DNA of 40,011 nt from an uncultured Chloroflexota bacterium. GTDB taxonomy: Bacteria; Chloroflexota; Anaerolineae; UBA4142; SHND01. A program made the position numbers and the translations under genes. Where the stretch lies: positions 1 through 40,011 of the forward strand of contig CALMZO010000211.1 of NCBI GenBank assembly GCA_937870825.1. The letters run 5' to 3'. The stretch's first letter is position 1, and the number at the start of each line of letters is the position of its first letter. Under the pieces are notes generated by a model. That model did no database searches and was not told the origin of the DNA. It worked only from the letters and a program-made list of their open reading frames with translations. Positions 31,620 to 39,722 of the stretch are shown in pieces.

Positions 31620-33159
31620 AGAATAAATTTGTTTTTCCGTTCGCCATCTGCAATACAAACTCCACAAACGTTCGCGTCGGCGTGCCGTTGCCCCATTTGT
31701 TGATATAGCCGCGTTCTTTGCCTTCGCCCAAATTCACCGCGCCCGCGATGTCGAGGTGCGCCCACTTGGTCCCTTTTTCGACGAAACTGCGAATGAACCA
31801 CGCGCCCGTAATCGAGCCGCCCGCGCGTCCGCCGCTGTTGCGCAAGTCCGCCCAATCGCTGCGCAGCGCGAGCAGATATTCATCGTCCATCGGCATCTGC
31901 CAATTTTTCTCGCCGGTCTTTTCGCCGATTTCGTACAACGTGTCCGCAAGTTCATCGTCGTTCGTGAACACACCCGCGCGATACACGCCTAACGCAACAA
32001 CCACCGCGCCCGTCAACGTTGCCGCGTCGAGAATCGGATTCAGTTTCAATTCTTTTGACGCGTACGCGACCGCATCCGCGAGGACGAGACGTCCTTCTGC
32101 GTCGGTGTTGTTGACTTCAATCGTCATCCCGTTCATCGCGCGCAAAATGTCGCCGGGTTTGAACGCGCTACCGCTCGGCATATTTTCCGCCGCCGCGACA
32201 ATTCCCGTCACATTGATTTTTGGTTTCAACTGCGCGATGGCTTGCATCGCCGCAATCGTCGCCGCGCCGCCGGACATGTCGCCTTTCATATTTTCCATGC
32301 CGTCGGCAGGCTTGATGGAAATGCCGCCGCTGTCGAACGTGATGCCTTTGCCGATTATGCCGATAGCTTTGTCTTGATTTTCCTTGTCGCCCCAATAGCG
32401 CATCACAATCATCGCGGGCGGATTCTGCGAACCTTGCGCGACGCCGAGAAACGCGCCCATGCCCATTTCTTGCGCCTTGTCACGGTCAATCACATAAAAT
32501 TCCAAATCATTTTTCGCGGCAATGTCGCGCGCGTGTTCCGCGAGATGCAGCGGCGTCAAATGATTGCTCGGTTCGTTCGCCAGCGTGCGCGCGAAATTAT
32601 TTGCTTCGCCCAAGATTCTGCCGCGTTCGACGGCAGCGCGCACGGTTTCCAACTGCGCGGCGTCGTCCACCAAAATTGTGACGCTCTCGATTTCGCTCCG
32701 AAAATCATCTTCCCACAACGGGTCGGCAGCATCCGTGTAATATTTTTGAAAACGGAACAGCCCCATCACAACGCCTTCGGCAATCGCTTGCGCGGCGTCC
32801 GCGAGGTCCAGCCCATCGTTTGTGATTCCCAACGCGATGTGTTTTGCGCCGAGTTTGCGTAAATCTTTTGCGCCGTCGGCAGCGGCGCGACGCACGCGGT
32901 CGAGTTTAAATTTTTCGCGTTTGCCCAAACCGACCACGGCGACACGCGCGGCGGGCAATGCGCCGAGCGTATAAAATGCGTAATGCAAAGTATAGCGCGC
33001 GCTAAACTCTTTGGAATCCAGCGCGCGCAGAATTTCACCCTTCAGCGCGCGGTCCACCCCGGCGCCCGCGCCGCTCAACCCTTCATTTTGAAAAACGGTG
33101 ACGACAATACCATCGCCTTGCCATTGCGACAATTGTCCGACCTCAACCCTGAGTTCCAC
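31618..33159 (-). CDS. pepA: Leucyl aminopeptidase, M17 family
   Basis: A 513-residue M17 aminopeptidase that removes N-terminal residues from peptides in the cytoplasm, normally as a two-zinc hexamer. The N-terminal macro-like domain (1-170) is followed by the catalytic domain with GKGITFDSGGISIKP (metal-binding Asp and catalytic Lys), MKGDMSGGAA, and the signature NTDAEGRLVLADA (metal-binding Asp and Glu, catalytic Arg). All key residues are present and the length is normal. AGGGGG lies upstream of ATG 33159. The 5' gap holds a short ATTGGAG repeat and dispersed repeat copy 3, but no partner gene. Confidence 0.96.
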   Translation of the reverse strand: MELRVEVGQLSQWQGDGIVVTVFQNEGLSGAGAGVDRALKGEILRALDSKEFSARYTLHYAFYTLGALPAARVAVVGLGKREKFKLDRVRRAAADGAKDLRKLGAKHIALGITNDGLDLADAAQAIAEGVVMGLFRFQKYYTDAADPLWEDDFRSEIESVTILVDDAAQLETVRAAVERGRILGEANNFARTLANEPSNHLTPLHLAEHARDIAAKNDLEFYVIDRDKAQEMGMGAFLGVAQGSQNPPAMIVMRYWGDKENQDKAIGIIGKGITFDSGGISIKPADGMENMKGDMSGGAATIAAMQAIAQLKPKINVTGIVAAAENMPSGSAFKPGDILRAMNGMTIEVNNTDAEGRLVLADAVAYASKELKLNPILDAATLTGAVVVALGVYRAGVFTNDDELADTLYEIGEKTGEKNWQMPMDDEYLLALRSDWADLRNSGGRAGGSITGAWFIRSFVEKGTKWAHLDIAGAVNLGEGKERGYINKWGNGTPTRTFVEFVLQMANGKTNLF

Positions 33160-33172
33160 ACGACCCCCTTGA

Positions 33173-33200
33173 AATTGGAGATTGGAGATTGGAGACTAAC
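33173..33200 (+). repeat. Short heptamer tract (GATTGGA)
   Basis: AATTGGA, GATTGGA, GATTGGA and GACTAAC follow each other in 7-nt register just upstream of pepA. It is the shortest of the heptamer tracts in the window. Confidence 0.65.
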
Positions 33201-33229
33201 GCTTATAGAGCTCTCAAAAAAAAGTTGTA

Positions 33230-33312
33230 TGATGGATTCTACGCTTCAGCGGGTTGATTGGCAGTGACCGCATAAATGCTCGAGTCCGATGCTACGAACT
33301 CTATTTGAGTTG
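33230..33312 (+). repeat. Dispersed ~75-100 bp repeat, copy 3
   Basis: This is the best match to copy 1 (67 of 74 positions, reverse orientation) and shares TATTTGAGTTG with copy 2 at the right end. It lies between the divergent pepA and histidine-kinase genes and ends about 50 bp before the kinase promoter. Upstream similarity to copies 1 and 2 (TTATAGAGCTCTC) suggests that the element starts near 33203. Confidence 0.78.
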
Positions 33313-33361
33313 ACCAAGAATTGCAAGTAGTGAAATTATAACATCCTCTGCCAAAAAACGC

Positions 33362-33390
33362 TTGTCAAACTTTTTATACGCGACTATACT
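33362..33390 (+). promoter_or_regulatory. Promoter of the histidine kinase gene
   Basis: TTGTCA at 33362-33367 and TATACT at 33385-33390 stand 17 bp apart, each one base from consensus. Transcription should start near 33397. Confidence 0.75.
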
Positions 33391-33449
33391 TGATGTAAGG
33401 GTTGAATCTATCCAACCTCAAAACTTGCAATCTCAGACCTTCACCCTCC

Positions 33450-35816
33450 ATGCCCACCGAGCGAATTCTCATCCTGGATGACAATGAGGCGCTCCGCCTC
33501 GAAACTGCCAATACGCTTGCCAATGCAGGCTATATCGTAGAACCCGCTGCCACCACGCAAGAAGCGCTTGCGCTTGCGCGCCAATTTCCTTTTGACCTGT
33601 TGCTCGCCGATATTTATTTGCCCGATGAAAATGGGATTGACGCGTTCACCCAAATTCGCGACATCCTGCCGGATGTTGCGGGCATTGCGATGACCGGCTA
33701 CAGCAGTTGGGAAGTTTCAATGGAAGCGCTGCGCGCCGGCTTTGCGGGCTTTCTCGTCAAACCATTTCCTTCCGAACAATTGCTTTCGTCTGTGGTCGCC
33801 GCGTTGGAGCAAGAACATCTGCGCCGCGAAAACGCGCGGCTGCATGCGCTCGTGCCGCTGTACGAATTGGCGCGCTCGTTCATGGGCGCGACGGAATTGT
33901 CCGAAGTGTTGAACAAAGTTGTCACGACGGTTCGCCAAGAAACGCGCGCCGAGATTGCCTCGCTGATGTTGTTGGATGAAGAAAACGAGGAATTGACGAT
34001 TGCGGCAGCGGAAGGTTTGTCGCCCGCGGTGATTGATGCCCAACGCCATACCGAGCTGGGCAAAAGCATTTCGGGCATGGTCGCCGAACGCGGCGAACCC
34101 GTTCTCATTGCCGATGATGCGCCGCTGGACAACCAGGTCAAAGCATCACTCGACAGACCCGAACTGGGTTCCGCATTGTCGCTGCCGCTGAAAGCGCGCG
34201 GCGAAGTGTTTGGCGTTTTGAATCTTTCGCGTTTGCGCGGCATTGCCCCATTCACGCGCAGCGACTTGGAATTGGCAACGGTATTGGTGGGACAAGCCGC
34301 CGTGGCGATTGACCAAGCGCGTTTGATTGACGTGATGCGCAACATGAGCGAAACGAGTCAGCGGCTCGCGGGCGCGTTCGATTTGGATGACGCGGCGACG
34401 ACGATTCTCGAAGCGGCAACCCAGCTCGCCGGCACAAAACGCGCGGTGCTGTGGCTGGTCGAAGATTTGTCCGGACAACTGACGTTGTTCAAGTCGAGCG
34501 GTTTTGACGCGGAACACGAACGGCGGCTCAAACCGCCTGCATTCGTGACGCCTGCCGATTCTGTGAACGCGCGTGAACGCGAACACCAAGGCGTCTTGTG
34601 GCTGCCGATTTTGCGCGGCGACCGCAAATTTGGTCTGCTCGAAATTCATGTTCCCCCGAATAAACGCATTCGCCCTGACCGCCTCGGCGTTTTGAAAACG
34701 CTCGCGCACACAGCGGCATCGGTGATTGAATCGCATCGGCTGCGCGCGCGGGAAGCGATTGCGTTTCGTGAAATTGATTTGACGCTGCGCGGCGAATCGA
34801 ATTTGCAGCAGGTCTTGGAACGCTTGATGCGTCAGATTGCCGAAGCGTGCGGCGCGCAGAACGGCGCGATTTTCATTCGCAGCGGGAATCCGGTCGAAAC
34901 ATCGCTGTGGGTTGAACTCGGCAACGGCGCGCCGCCCGAGCTCGCGCGCGAAGCCATCGCGGCGAATCATGCCATTCTTAAAAGTGACTCGGAAGACAGC
35001 CCGCGCGGCATCGGCTCGATGATGGCTGCGCCCCTCACGGTCGGCACACGCGTCGAGGGCGCGATTGTTTTGACGCATCGCGACCCGCGTATGTTTGGGC
35101 AGCGCCATCTGAATTTGCTTACGGTCCTGTCGAGTTCCGCCGCGTTGATTGTGCGCAACGCGCAGTTGTACGCGTGGTCTGAAGAAAAAGTGATCAGCGA
35201 AGAACGCGCACGCATGGCGCGGGAAATTCACGACGGCCTCGCGCAAGACATTAACTTTATGCTGATTCGGGTGCAGACGCTGCAGACCGCCGCGCAGATG
35301 GGCAAAGAAATTGATATTGCCAAGGAGTTGGAACAATTGAATCAAACGCTGCGCCGCGATGTGCGTGAAGTGCGCCAAACGATTTTCGCGCTGCTGCCGG
35401 TGGAAATTGAAACGCTCGGGCTCATGCCCGCCATCGAAAAATTTGTTCAAGATTTCGGCATGGCGAACGAAATCAAAATGCACTTGCAATTTCAAGGGGA
35501 AGCGGCGCGGCTCGCGCCCAAATCACAATCGGCATTGTATCGCCTCGCGCAAGAAGCCCTGAACAATATCCGCAAACACGCGCACGCGTCGAACGTGTGG
35601 CTCGATTTCAATTTCGCCGACCCGTGGGCGACCCTCACCGTGCGCGATGACGGTGAGGGGTTCGACATGATAAAGGCGCTCGACGCGGCGCGCGGGCGCG
35701 GCAGTGTCGGCATTCTTCAAATGCGGGAGCGCACCGAACGCGCGGGCGGCGTCTTTGAAATTGAAACGGATGTGGGCAAAGGGACCACGATACGCGTAAA
35801 AATACCTTTGCGGTAA
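33450..35816 (+). CDS. REC-GAF-HisKA_3 sensor histidine kinase
   Basis: A 788-residue cytoplasmic kinase. The N-terminal receiver domain has the acidic pair D10/D11, phospho-acceptor D54 in LLLADIYLPD, and VKPF. Two or three GAF domains follow (about 150-300, 320-450 and 465-575). The HisKA_3 dimerisation helix carries H594 in MAREIHDGLAQ, and the HATPase domain has EALNNIRKHAHA, DDGEGFD and GSVGILQMRERTERAGG. This is the NarX/DesK type, which signals to LuxR-type regulators. Having the receiver in front suggests it receives phosphate from, or is tuned by, another kinase. No regulator is adjacent. ATG 33450 fits the REC start; a TTG at 33402 would add 16 residues. There is no membrane span. 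Confidence 0.92.
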   Translation: MPTERILILDDNEALRLETANTLANAGYIVEPAATTQEALALARQFPFDLLLADIYLPDENGIDAFTQIRDILPDVAGIAMTGYSSWEVSMEALRAGFAGFLVKPFPSEQLLSSVVAALEQEHLRRENARLHALVPLYELARSFMGATELSEVLNKVVTTVRQETRAEIASLMLLDEENEELTIAAAEGLSPAVIDAQRHTELGKSISGMVAERGEPVLIADDAPLDNQVKASLDRPELGSALSLPLKARGEVFGVLNLSRLRGIAPFTRSDLELATVLVGQAAVAIDQARLIDVMRNMSETSQRLAGAFDLDDAATTILEAATQLAGTKRAVLWLVEDLSGQLTLFKSSGFDAEHERRLKPPAFVTPADSVNAREREHQGVLWLPILRGDRKFGLLEIHVPPNKRIRPDRLGVLKTLAHTAASVIESHRLRAREAIAFREIDLTLRGESNLQQVLERLMRQIAEACGAQNGAIFIRSGNPVETSLWVELGNGAPPELAREAIAANHAILKSDSEDSPRGIGSMMAAPLTVGTRVEGAIVLTHRDPRMFGQRHLNLLTVLSSSAALIVRNAQLYAWSEEKVISEERARMAREIHDGLAQDINFMLIRVQTLQTAAQMGKEIDIAKELEQLNQTLRRDVREVRQTIFALLPVEIETLGLMPAIEKFVQDFGMANEIKMHLQFQGEAARLAPKSQSALYRLAQEALNNIRKHAHASNVWLDFNFADPWATLTVRDDGEGFDMIKALDAARGRGSVGILQMRERTERAGGVFEIETDVGKGTTIRVKIPLR

Positions 35817-35861
35817 AATGAAATCCGAAAATTCCGTGAGGATTTTCGGATTTCATTTTTC
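35815..35861 (+). terminator. Rho-independent terminator after the histidine kinase
   Basis: A perfect 18-bp stem (35815-35832 with 35842-35859) and a 9-nt loop end in a T-rich stretch. The left arm starts at the penultimate base of the kinase stop codon. Confidence 0.92.
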
Positions 35862-35892
35862 TTGGCGATTTTTCTCCTCGCCCTTGCTCACG

Positions 35893-35898
35893 TATAAT
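35893..35898 (+). promoter_or_regulatory. Candidate -10 box for the glycosyltransferase operon
   Basis: A perfect TATAAT 61 bp before the start of the glycosyltransferase. TTTCTC 16 bp upstream is a poor -35 box, so an activator or another sigma factor may be involved. Confidence 0.45.
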
Positions 35899-35959
35899 CG
35901 CGCTGTTTTGACGCAAGAATCCCCTGCTCGTTTTTTCCGCGCGTCAACGTCTATTCTTC

Positions 35960-38902
35960 ATGCACGTCCCATATCCGAACCGCTCGCGCGCGCATCGCAT
36001 TTTTTCATCCCGCCAAGTTTGGCTTGTCCCTTTGCTGCTGGCAGCATGGGCGCTCCGTTTGTATCACCTCGACACAATGAGTTTATGGTGGGATGAGGCG
36101 CTGTCGTGGGACCGCGCCACCAACACCCTGCCCGCCATTCTCTCCAACACGATTCAAATTCAAACGATTGCGACGCGCGATTTGCATCCGCCGTTTTATT
36201 TTGTGCTGCTGCATTTCGTGACGTTGTTCGCGGGGACGAGCGAATTCGCGCTGCGCTTTTTGTCCGCAAGCGCGAATGTGTTGACGCTGGCAATGTTTGT
36301 GCCGCTGGCGCGCGTGCTCATTGGCAAGCGCGGCGAGGGCATTGGGCTTTTGGCGATTTTGTTTGGCGCGCTTTCGCCGTTCTATGTGTGGTATTCGCAA
36401 GAAGTGCGTCCGTACACGCTGGTGCTGTTCGTCAGCGTGTTGTGCGTGTACGCGTTGCTGCGTTGGTTGAAAACAAAGCCGCGTCGTGCGCGTAATATAT
36501 GGTCGCGCTGGAGCATTTTGTTTGCGCTCGCGTTTGCTGCTACGCTTGTGACACACTATTTGTCGTTCGTGCTGCTCCCGTTTTTTGCCGCGACGATTTT
36601 GTTGTTTGGAGTTACTCCGACCCCAAGGGTCTCCAATGCAGGCGCGTCACGCTTGCGCGTGTTTCGGGAAAATCCGTTGAGTCTCGTGCTCGCTGCGTGG
36701 ATGCTCGTCGCGTTCGTCGTCGTTTTGTTTTTGATGCCGCGCGAAACGGACATGACATCGTGGGACCAGGCGGGTCCGCGCTTTGTGCCGTTGTTTATTA
36801 TGCTGCGCGATGTGTGGAATTCGTTCGCGGTGGGACTGACGCTCAAGCTTGACCAAGCCGAACTGTTGAATTGGTTCTTGCTCGCGTTGTGGCTCGTCGG
36901 TATTTTTTCCCTCGTGCGCGTCAAACCGCGCGACGCGCGGCGCGCGCTGTTTTTGTTTGCATTTTTATTGGTACCCGCGCTCGCATTGCAACTCGGTTCG
37001 TACCTGCGTCCGTTGTATCTCAATTCGCGGCATCTCATTACCACGAGTCCCGCGTTTTACCTCGGGCTCGCGGTGGGCGTCAGCGCGGTGGGACGCGCGA
37101 TGCGGTTGCGTTTGCTCTTGGGACGCGGCACATCAAACGTCAAGCGTGAAACGTCAAACGGGATGCGCCTTGCGTCATGGATTGTTGTCGTTGTCCTTGC
37201 GGGCGTGTATGTCGCCGGCGCGTGGTCTTCGCTCAACAATCTGTATTTCAACGAAGCGTTTGCAAAGGATGACCACAAAGCGTGGGCACAATTTTTACGC
37301 GAACGGTGGCGCGCAGATGATTATTTGTTTCTCGTCGCGCCGCAGGCGGAAAAAGTTGTCGAGTATTATTTGCCGGACGGGGTGCAGTGGGAATCGCTGC
37401 CGCATCTTGGACAAACGCGCGATTGGCAAGAGGTGTTGGACCGGCAAGCGATTTTGAAAGCGTATCGCAATCACCCGCGCGTGTGGCTTTTGGAATTGCA
37501 TCAACCGGTTGCCGACCCGACGCTGCACATTACCGATCTGTTAAAGCGTTGGGGTTACGCGACGGACAGCATTCCGTTTCGCGGCATCAGCACAGAGATT
37601 CGTCTGCAAGCATTCGTTTATCATCAGTTGCCGCAAGAACCGCCCCAGCCGTTTTCCAAAGCGGAACAAATTGTTTTTGCGCGCGGTTTGGAATTGGTCG
37701 GCGCGGACGCGCCAAAAGAAATTCAAGCAGGGGCGCGCGGTGTGGTGAATCTGTATTGGCGCGCGCGAAAAAAAATCATGCGTGACGTCAATGTTTCCCT
37801 GCGTGTGGTGGATGAAGCGGGCGCGGTGTGGGGCCAATGGGATGCGCCGCCGATTGGACCATTGCAGCCGCTTGCCAAATGGGAAACCGACAAAACCTAT
37901 TTGGACCAACATGACTTGGTCGTCGAAGCCGGCGCGCCGCCGGGGAGATATTTTGTCGAAATCAATGTGTACTCGCCGCGCGACGGCGAACGCTGGACGA
38001 CGCATCGCGGCGGAATCGAAACGGATGCGCCGCTTCGCATTGCGGAAATCAACATCACGCGTCCGAATCCGCCGCGTGACCCGCGCACGTTGGTATTTGA
38101 TACGCACACCGATATTGCCTTTGGCGATGCGCTGCGGTTTGTCGGGTACGATTTGGAAGAACGCACGACGGGTCCGGGCAGTGAAATTCCGCTCACGTTG
38201 TATTTTCAAGTGTTGCGCGCGTCGCAAGAGAATGTGAACGGCAAGGTGGAACTCGGCGCGCCGTGGTGGCAGTTTTGGAATCGGACGTTCGCGCGGGCGT
38301 CGTTTACACTCGACCTGCAAAATCGCCAAGCGGGTGAAATTGTGCAGGCGCGCGTGAATGTGCGCGTACCGGGAGATGCGAGCGCGGGCGCGTATGATTT
38401 ACGCGTCGCGCTGGAGGGAGCGAACGCGGTGTTTGGCAACGTGCGCGTGGATGCGATTGCGCGGTCAACGGATTTGCCGTCCATTTCGCATCCGTTGACC
38501 GCGCGGTTCGGCGACAAAATCGAATTGCTGGGGTATGACCTCGACGCGCCGCAGCCGTCGAAACCGAATGCGCCGGTGCGTTTGACGCTGTACTGGCGCG
38601 CGTTGAACGCGATGGACACATCGTACACGGTATTCACTCATCTCATTAACGCGGACGAAAAAATTTTTGGGCAGCGCGACAAAATTCCACTGGACGGCGC
38701 GCGTCCGACGACGAGCTGGGCGGCGGGCGAAATTTTTACTGATGTGTACGAATTTAATGTCGCACCGGATGCGTCGCCGGGAAATTATAAAATTGAAATC
38801 GGTTTTTACACGACGCCCGATTTCGCGCGTTTGCCAACGTTCGACGCGAACGGCAACGCGACGGGTGACCGTGTACTCTTGGCAGATTTGCGCGTGCAAT
38901 GA
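35960..38902 (+). CDS. GT39/ArnT-like membrane glycosyltransferase with extracytoplasmic C-terminal domains
   Basis: A 980-residue GT-C transferase. The first loop holds the acidic motif SLWWDEALSW and HPPFYFVLLHF, as in protein-mannosyl and ArnT-type enzymes that use polyprenyl-phosphate sugars. About eleven spans lie in residues 18-430. The C-terminal half (about 450-980) is soluble and outside, and contains repeated beta-sandwich units (RFVGYDLEER and IELLGYDLDAP, each leading into LTLYFQVL or LTLYWRAL). Large Chloroflexota GT39 proteins often end this way. Residues about 392-403 are encoded by an in-frame heptamer tract in a loop between spans. No Shine-Dalgarno is evident. The stop overlaps the methyltransferase start by 3 nt, so the two are coupled. 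Confidence 0.88.
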   Translation: MHVPYPNRSRAHRIFSSRQVWLVPLLLAAWALRLYHLDTMSLWWDEALSWDRATNTLPAILSNTIQIQTIATRDLHPPFYFVLLHFVTLFAGTSEFALRFLSASANVLTLAMFVPLARVLIGKRGEGIGLLAILFGALSPFYVWYSQEVRPYTLVLFVSVLCVYALLRWLKTKPRRARNIWSRWSILFALAFAATLVTHYLSFVLLPFFAATILLFGVTPTPRVSNAGASRLRVFRENPLSLVLAAWMLVAFVVVLFLMPRETDMTSWDQAGPRFVPLFIMLRDVWNSFAVGLTLKLDQAELLNWFLLALWLVGIFSLVRVKPRDARRALFLFAFLLVPALALQLGSYLRPLYLNSRHLITTSPAFYLGLAVGVSAVGRAMRLRLLLGRGTSNVKRETSNGMRLASWIVVVVLAGVYVAGAWSSLNNLYFNEAFAKDDHKAWAQFLRERWRADDYLFLVAPQAEKVVEYYLPDGVQWESLPHLGQTRDWQEVLDRQAILKAYRNHPRVWLLELHQPVADPTLHITDLLKRWGYATDSIPFRGISTEIRLQAFVYHQLPQEPPQPFSKAEQIVFARGLELVGADAPKEIQAGARGVVNLYWRARKKIMRDVNVSLRVVDEAGAVWGQWDAPPIGPLQPLAKWETDKTYLDQHDLVVEAGAPPGRYFVEINVYSPRDGERWTTHRGGIETDAPLRIAEINITRPNPPRDPRTLVFDTHTDIAFGDALRFVGYDLEERTTGPGSEIPLTLYFQVLRASQENVNGKVELGAPWWQFWNRTFARASFTLDLQNRQAGEIVQARVNVRVPGDASAGAYDLRVALEGANAVFGNVRVDAIARSTDLPSISHPLTARFGDKIELLGYDLDAPQPSKPNAPVRLTLYWRALNAMDTSYTVFTHLINADEKIFGQRDKIPLDGARPTTSWAAGEIFTDVYEFNVAPDASPGNYKIEIGFYTTPDFARLPTFDANGNATGDRVLLADLRVQ
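37134..37168 (+). repeat. In-frame heptamer tract inside the glycosyltransferase gene
   Basis: Five 7-nt units (CAAACGT, CAAGCGT, GAAACGT, CAAACGG, GATGCGC) belong to the family of 4207-4262 and 10183-10287. They encode SNVKRETSNGMR in a loop between two predicted spans, where an added hydrophilic stretch would be tolerated. Confidence 0.8.
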
Positions 38903-39690
38903 TGGATACACACGTCGCGTTCCACGAATCGGTTGAAAGCATGGCGATGCTCCCGCGCGAGTATCGCGTGATGTTTGAAATTGAACAAGAGTACTGGTGG
39001 TATCGCGGTCTGCGCGTGTTGGTGAATGAACTGCTTGCGCGCTATACCGCGCCGGATGGTTCGTCGCGCATTTTGGACGCGGGCTGCGGCACGGGAAAAA
39101 ATTTGCAGCTGTTTCTTGAGCGCGGCGATGCGCGCGGTGTGGACATTGCCCAAGAAGCGATTCACTTTTGCCGCATGCGCGGTATTCCGGCAGAACGCGC
39201 GCTGGTGGCGTCGCTGCTCGAATTGCCGTTCCCTGATGAATACTTTGATGTGACGTTTTCGTTCGACGTGATTTGCAACATTCAACATGATGTTGCCGCG
39301 TTTGCGGAAATTCGCCGCGCGCTGAAACCGGGCGGGCGACTCATCGCGCAATTGCCCGCGCATCAATGGCTGTGGAGCGCGCACGATGTCGCGGTGGGAC
39401 ACAAGTATCGTTACGGCGTCGCGGATTTGCGCGCAAAAATTTCGCGCGCGGGACTGCATGTTGAAACGCTGACGTACTTGAACACCGCGCTGTTTCCGTT
39501 CATCGCGCTGATGCGTTTCGCGCGCCGTCCTGCCTCGAAAAATGGGCAAGCGCATTCCGATTTGACGCCACTGCCGCGCGTGGTGAATCAAGGATTGACG
39601 CGGCTGTTTACCGCGGAAATGCGCCGCGCGTTGGATTGGCGCTCGCCGTACGGGATTTCGCTGCTGGCGATTGCGCGGCGGGTGGATTAA
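38899..39690 (+). CDS. Class I SAM-dependent methyltransferase
   Basis: A 263-residue methyltransferase. Motif I is ILDAGCGTGKNLQLF (DAGCGTG at 60-66), followed by GVDIAQEAI and the methyltransferase-11 type segment LPFPDEYFDVTFSFDV, then LKPGGRLIAQLPA. It would methylate a small molecule, lipid or glycan. The start overlaps the glycosyltransferase stop (ATGATG; ATG 38902 is an alternative). It is bracketed by two GT39-type transferases, which suggests work on a polyprenyl-linked sugar or glycan, but the substrate is not evident from sequence. The C-terminal region has a hydrophobic stretch (FPFIALMRFA) that may touch the membrane. Confidence 0.9.
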   Translation: MMDTHVAFHESVESMAMLPREYRVMFEIEQEYWWYRGLRVLVNELLARYTAPDGSSRILDAGCGTGKNLQLFLERGDARGVDIAQEAIHFCRMRGIPAERALVASLLELPFPDEYFDVTFSFDVICNIQHDVAAFAEIRRALKPGGRLIAQLPAHQWLWSAHDVAVGHKYRYGVADLRAKISRAGLHVETLTYLNTALFPFIALMRFARRPASKNGQAHSDLTPLPRVVNQGLTRLFTAEMRRALDWRSPYGISLLAIARRVD

Positions 39691-39722
39691 AGAGGACAAC
39701 TACATAGAGTTGCCCTACAGGA

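Noticed and set aside
34146..35495. A 449-codon minus-strand open frame opposite the histidine kinase
   Set aside because: The plus strand encodes well-conserved GAF, HisKA_3 and HATPase motifs. The antisense product is Arg/Gln/Phe-rich with no recognisable pattern.
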